Shown here one piece after another: positions 5,425-7,710 of a stretch of DNA of 7,710 nt. The translations under genes were made by a program, and so were the position numbers. Each line of letters begins with the position of its first letter. Position 1 is the first letter of the stretch. Under the pieces are notes generated by a model that did not search any database, had not been told where the DNA came from, and saw only the letters and a program-made list of their open reading frames with translations. Source of the stretch: Desulfonatronospira sp. (GTDB lineage: Bacteria > Desulfobacterota > Desulfovibrionia > Desulfovibrionales > Desulfonatronovibrionaceae); contig SLAE01000139.1 of NCBI GenBank assembly GCA_007127015.1, positions 1 through 7,710 of the forward strand. Reading direction: 5' to 3'.

Positions 5425-6765
5425 AAGCAGACTAAAATCATTTTAAACGAAAAAGATATGCCCAGACAGTGGTATAACGTGCTGCCGGACCTGCCCGAAC
5501 CGCTGGCGCCTCCACTGGATCCGGAAACCAAGCAGCCCATTGCTCCGGAAAAACTTGCAGCAATTTTTCCGATGTCCCTGATCGAACAGGAGATGTCGGA
5601 CAAGCGCTGGGTGGATATTCCTGAACCACTTCTGGAGATATATACTCTGTACAGACCCTCTCCCCTGGTCAGAGCCTGGCGTCTGGAGCAGGCCATAGGC
5701 AGCAAGGCAAAAATCTATTACAAGGATGAGTCGGTTTCACCGGCAGGTTCACACAAGCCAAATACAGCTGTGGCTCAGGCTTACTACAATAAGATGGAGG
5801 GAGTGAAGAGGCTCTCGACAGAAACAGGGGCCGGGCAATGGGGGACCGCTCTTTCTTTTGCCTGCAAGATGTTCGACATGGATTGTACGGTATACATGGT
5901 CCGCTGCAGTTATGATCAAAAACCTTACCGGGGAATAATCATCAGGACTTATGGCGCTGAAGTCTTTCCCTCGCCTTCAGATAGAACAAAGGTAGGTCGG
6001 CAGGTCCTGGAAAAAGATCCTCAGTCCGGAGGAAGTCTGGGACTGGCCATATCCGAAGCTGTGGAAGACGCGGCTTCCAATGCCGACACAAAATATGCCC
6101 TGGGAAGCGTACTTAATCATGTTATTCTGCATCAGACCATCACCGGACTGGAGGTCAAGAAGCAGCTGGAAATGATTCAGGAGCAACCTGACGTACTGGT
6201 TGGATGTGTTGGAGGAGGCAGCAATTTCGGCGGGCTGGTCATGCCTTATGTTCCTGATAAGCTTGAAGGCAAAAATATCCGCTTTGTGGCTGCTGAACCC
6301 CAGGCCTGCCCCACTTTGACCAAGGGGCATTTCATTTATGATTATGGAGATATGGCCCGTCAGACGCCGTTGATTAAAATGTATACCCTGGGACACGGGT
6401 ATTTTCCGCCTCCCATTCATTCCGGCGGACTGCGATATCATGGAGAAGCCCCCATTGTTTCCCATGTGGCCAAACATGGGCTGGTGGAGGCCAGAGCTTA
6501 TTTTCAAAACGAGATCTTTGATGCGGCCAGGTTGTTCATGCAGACTGAGGGCTTCCTGCCTGCTCCTGAGACAGCCCACGCAATCAAGGCTACGATTGAT
6601 GTGGCCAGAGAAGCAGAGCCCGGTCAGGTGATCGTGTTTCTCTATTCCGGACATGGATTGCTGGACTTGAGCTCTTATGATGCTTATCTGCAGGGCAGGC
6701 TGAAGGATCAAGCCTTTTCAGAGGAGGAAATTCGGCAGTGCCTTGCTGAATGCCCCACCATTTAA
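5422..6765 (+). CDS. trpB2: TrpB2-type tryptophan synthase beta chain (PLP enzyme)
   Basis: A 447-residue fold type II PLP enzyme that makes tryptophan from indole and serine. Family landmarks are GSHKPNTA with the PLP lysine K112, ETGAGQWG with catalytic E134, the phosphate-binding loop GGGSN (264-268), and YSGHG (409-412) near the C-terminus. The length, the N-terminal extension with LPDLPEPL and PLDP, and the 'GQW' reading instead of 'GQH' mark it as TrpB2 rather than TrpB1 (about 400 aa). TrpB2 enzymes often occur as an extra, stand-alone copy that does not depend on TrpA; indole salvage is the usual proposal, and some archaeal members are reported to use O-phosphoserine. No trpA or other trp biosynthesis gene is in the window. 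It is preceded by a strong promoter and long leader, and followed after 24 nt by the phasin-like gene. Confidence 0.93.
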   Translation: MKQTKIILNEKDMPRQWYNVLPDLPEPLAPPLDPETKQPIAPEKLAAIFPMSLIEQEMSDKRWVDIPEPLLEIYTLYRPSPLVRAWRLEQAIGSKAKIYYKDESVSPAGSHKPNTAVAQAYYNKMEGVKRLSTETGAGQWGTALSFACKMFDMDCTVYMVRCSYDQKPYRGIIIRTYGAEVFPSPSDRTKVGRQVLEKDPQSGGSLGLAISEAVEDAASNADTKYALGSVLNHVILHQTITGLEVKKQLEMIQEQPDVLVGCVGGGSNFGGLVMPYVPDKLEGKNIRFVAAEPQACPTLTKGHFIYDYGDMARQTPLIKMYTLGHGYFPPPIHSGGLRYHGEAPIVSHVAKHGLVEARAYFQNEIFDAARLFMQTEGFLPAPETAHAIKATIDVAREAEPGQVIVFLYSGHGLLDLSSYDAYLQGRLKDQAFSEEEIRQCLAECPTI

Positions 6766-6789
6766 GCTTGACAACAAAGGAGATTTATT

Positions 6790-7119
6790 ATGCTGGACGT
6801 ATTTAAAAAAGGTTTTTTAACCGGACTTGGCCTTATCGTAGTCACTGCAGACGAACTGGAAAAAAGAGTCAACCAGATGGTTGAAAAGGGTAAACTTTCT
6901 GCAGAGGAAGGGGAAAAAATCGTCAGGGAGCTGATTCAGAAAAGCGAGGATCAGCAGAAAGAGGTTCAAAACTGGCTGATGGAGAGCATAAAGACCGGCA
7001 GAGAGAATCTGGATCTTGCGGGAAAAGATGAACTGCAGAATCTGGAGGCCAGGATTTCCAGCCTCGAGGACAGGGTGTCCACCCTGGAGAGCCTGAAGAT
7101 GCAGGAAGAAAAAAAATAA
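6790..7119 (+). CDS. Phasin-like small coiled-coil protein
   Basis: A 109-residue, strongly helical, charged protein. It begins with a short amphipathic/hydrophobic segment (VFKKGFLTGLGLIVVTADELEKRV), continues with VEKGKLSAEEGEKIVRELIQKSEDQQKEV, and ends in a heptad-like coiled coil (LQNLEARISSLEDRVSTLESL). This pattern resembles phasin-family / polyhydroxyalkanoate granule-associated proteins (PhaF/PhaI-like N-terminal part), which coat lipid-like granules; similar small proteins are often annotated as phasins even in species without PHA synthesis, so the function is uncertain. No Cys, signal peptide or full transmembrane helix is seen. AAAGGAG at 6776-6782, 7 nt before the ATG, fixes the start. 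It sits between trpB2 (24 nt) and an ABC1 kinase gene (40 nt), so co-transcription is likely and a link to the lipid- or quinone-related ABC1 protein is plausible. Confidence 0.75.
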   Translation: MLDVFKKGFLTGLGLIVVTADELEKRVNQMVEKGKLSAEEGEKIVRELIQKSEDQQKEVQNWLMESIKTGRENLDLAGKDELQNLEARISSLEDRVSTLESLKMQEEKK

Positions 7120-7159
7120 ATGCTTTTTACTGATCATGCTGCCTGCACAGGAACTGTAA

Positions 7160-7710
7160 ATGGATCTTAAAGCTGTTGCCCATCTGGGCCGTTTCCGGGA
7201 AATCACGACCACTCTGGTCAAATACGGATTCGATGACATCGTGGACCGTCTGGATATACCGGGACGCAAGTATCTGGAAAAGATCAGGGTGCACACCCAG
7301 CACCTGACCACCTGGGAGCGGATACGCAAGGTATTGGAGGAACTGGGTCCTACTTACATCAAATGTGGACAGATCCTGTCGCAGCGGGCTGATCTATTGC
7401 CCCGGGAACTCCTGGAAGAACTGCGCAAACTTCAGGACGAGGTGCCTCCGGAAGATTTTCCAGAGATGAAAAAAGTACTGGAAAAAAACTTTGATAGACC
7501 CCTGGACCAGATATTTTCCGAAATAGAGGAAATACCCATTGCTGCCGCTTCTCTGGCCCAGGTACATCGCGCGGTATTGCGTGAAAACGGCAGCGAAGTG
7601 GCCTTAAAGATTCAAAGGCCGGGGATTACCGAGACCATCAAGATGGATTTTGATATTCTGGAGCGCATAGCTGTCCGCCTTGACGGGCGAATTGAGTCTC
7701 TCAAGGTGTA
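7160..7710 (+). CDS. ABC1/UbiB/AarF-family atypical kinase (N-terminal part, cut by the window edge)
   Basis: Only the first 183 residues are present; UbiB-type proteins are about 500-550 aa. The sequence carries the ABC1 hallmarks in order: ELGPTYIKCGQILSQRADLLP with the KxGQ motif at 68-71, KLQDEVPP, the A-rich loop AAASLAQVHRA starting at 128, and VALKIQRPG with the nucleotide-binding Lys150. The KxGQ and Ala-rich loop are the features that make this family atypical: they favour ATPase activity over protein kinase activity in studied members. UbiB and COQ8 support quinone biosynthesis and lipid handling at membranes; the C-terminal membrane anchor expected of UbiB lies outside the window. 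ATG 7160 is preceded by AGGA at 7149-7152 with 7-nt spacing. It follows the phasin-like gene by 40 nt and is probably the third gene of the trpB2 operon. Confidence 0.92.
   Translation, partial: MDLKAVAHLGRFREITTTLVKYGFDDIVDRLDIPGRKYLEKIRVHTQHLTTWERIRKVLEELGPTYIKCGQILSQRADLLPRELLEELRKLQDEVPPEDFPEMKKVLEKNFDRPLDQIFSEIEEIPIAAASLAQVHRAVLRENGSEVALKIQRPGITETIKMDFDILERIAVRLDGRIESLKV

Noticed and set aside
5977..6711. 244-residue open frame antisense to trpB2
   Set aside because: It lies wholly opposite a well-supported conserved enzyme, has no recognisable domain, and is a typical shadow frame.
7120..7170. Tiny frame starting right after the phasin-like stop
   Set aside because: It is only 16 codons, has no ribosome binding site of its own, and overlaps the ABC1 start.
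6817..7329. 170-residue antisense frame across the phasin-like and ABC1 genes
   Set aside because: It overlaps two supported genes, and its Phe/Leu-rich sequence mirrors their Lys/Glu-rich codons.
1..7710. Mobile elements, CRISPR, tRNA/rRNA, defence or toxin-antitoxin genes
   Set aside because: No transposase or integrase motif, terminal repeats, regularly spaced repeats or RNA gene signatures were seen; all long frames are explained by housekeeping-type families.

Overview
The window looks like a stretch of ordinary chromosome from a Gram-negative bacterium. The best guess is a Desulfobacterota (Desulfovibrio-type, 'deltaproteobacterial') genome. This rests on the style of the proteins: a Tat-type M48 lipoprotein, a STAS-MlaE fusion, a DUF3568-like lipoprotein, a TrpB2-type tryptophan synthase, and a phasin-like protein next to an ABC1 kinase. 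It has not been tested by any search. I see no transposase, integrase, phage gene, CRISPR array, tRNA or rRNA.

Left third (1-2443, minus strand). An envelope-related gene set is read right to left: a BepA-like M48 zinc metallopeptidase with TPR repeats (1121-2443), a small DUF3568-like lipoprotein (662-1054), and the start of a STAS-MlaE phospholipid-transport permease (1-530, cut by the window edge). Both small-end products carry lipoprotein signals, and the peptidase adds a twin-arginine motif. A good sigma70-like promoter lies upstream of the peptidase gene.

Middle (2444-5115, plus strand). A divergent intergenic region leads into infA (IF1), then a PHP-domain phosphoesterase of the RNase AM/YciV type, then a U32-family radical-free Fe-S hydroxylase/peptidase-like protein. 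The U32 gene starts at a TTG inside the end of the PHP gene. All three point to translation and rRNA/tRNA maturation.

Right third (5116-7710, plus strand). A near-consensus promoter at 5149-5177 starts a long structured leader of about 240 nt before trpB2 (5422-6765). A phasin-like coiled-coil protein (6790-7119) and an ABC1/UbiB/AarF-family kinase-like protein (7160 to the right edge) follow closely, so the three are probably co-transcribed.

No clearly novel system is visible. The most interesting points are the trpB2 leader, the substituted metal-ligand position in the PHP protein, the grouping of IF1 with two RNA-processing enzymes, and the pairing of a phasin-like protein with an ABC1 kinase.
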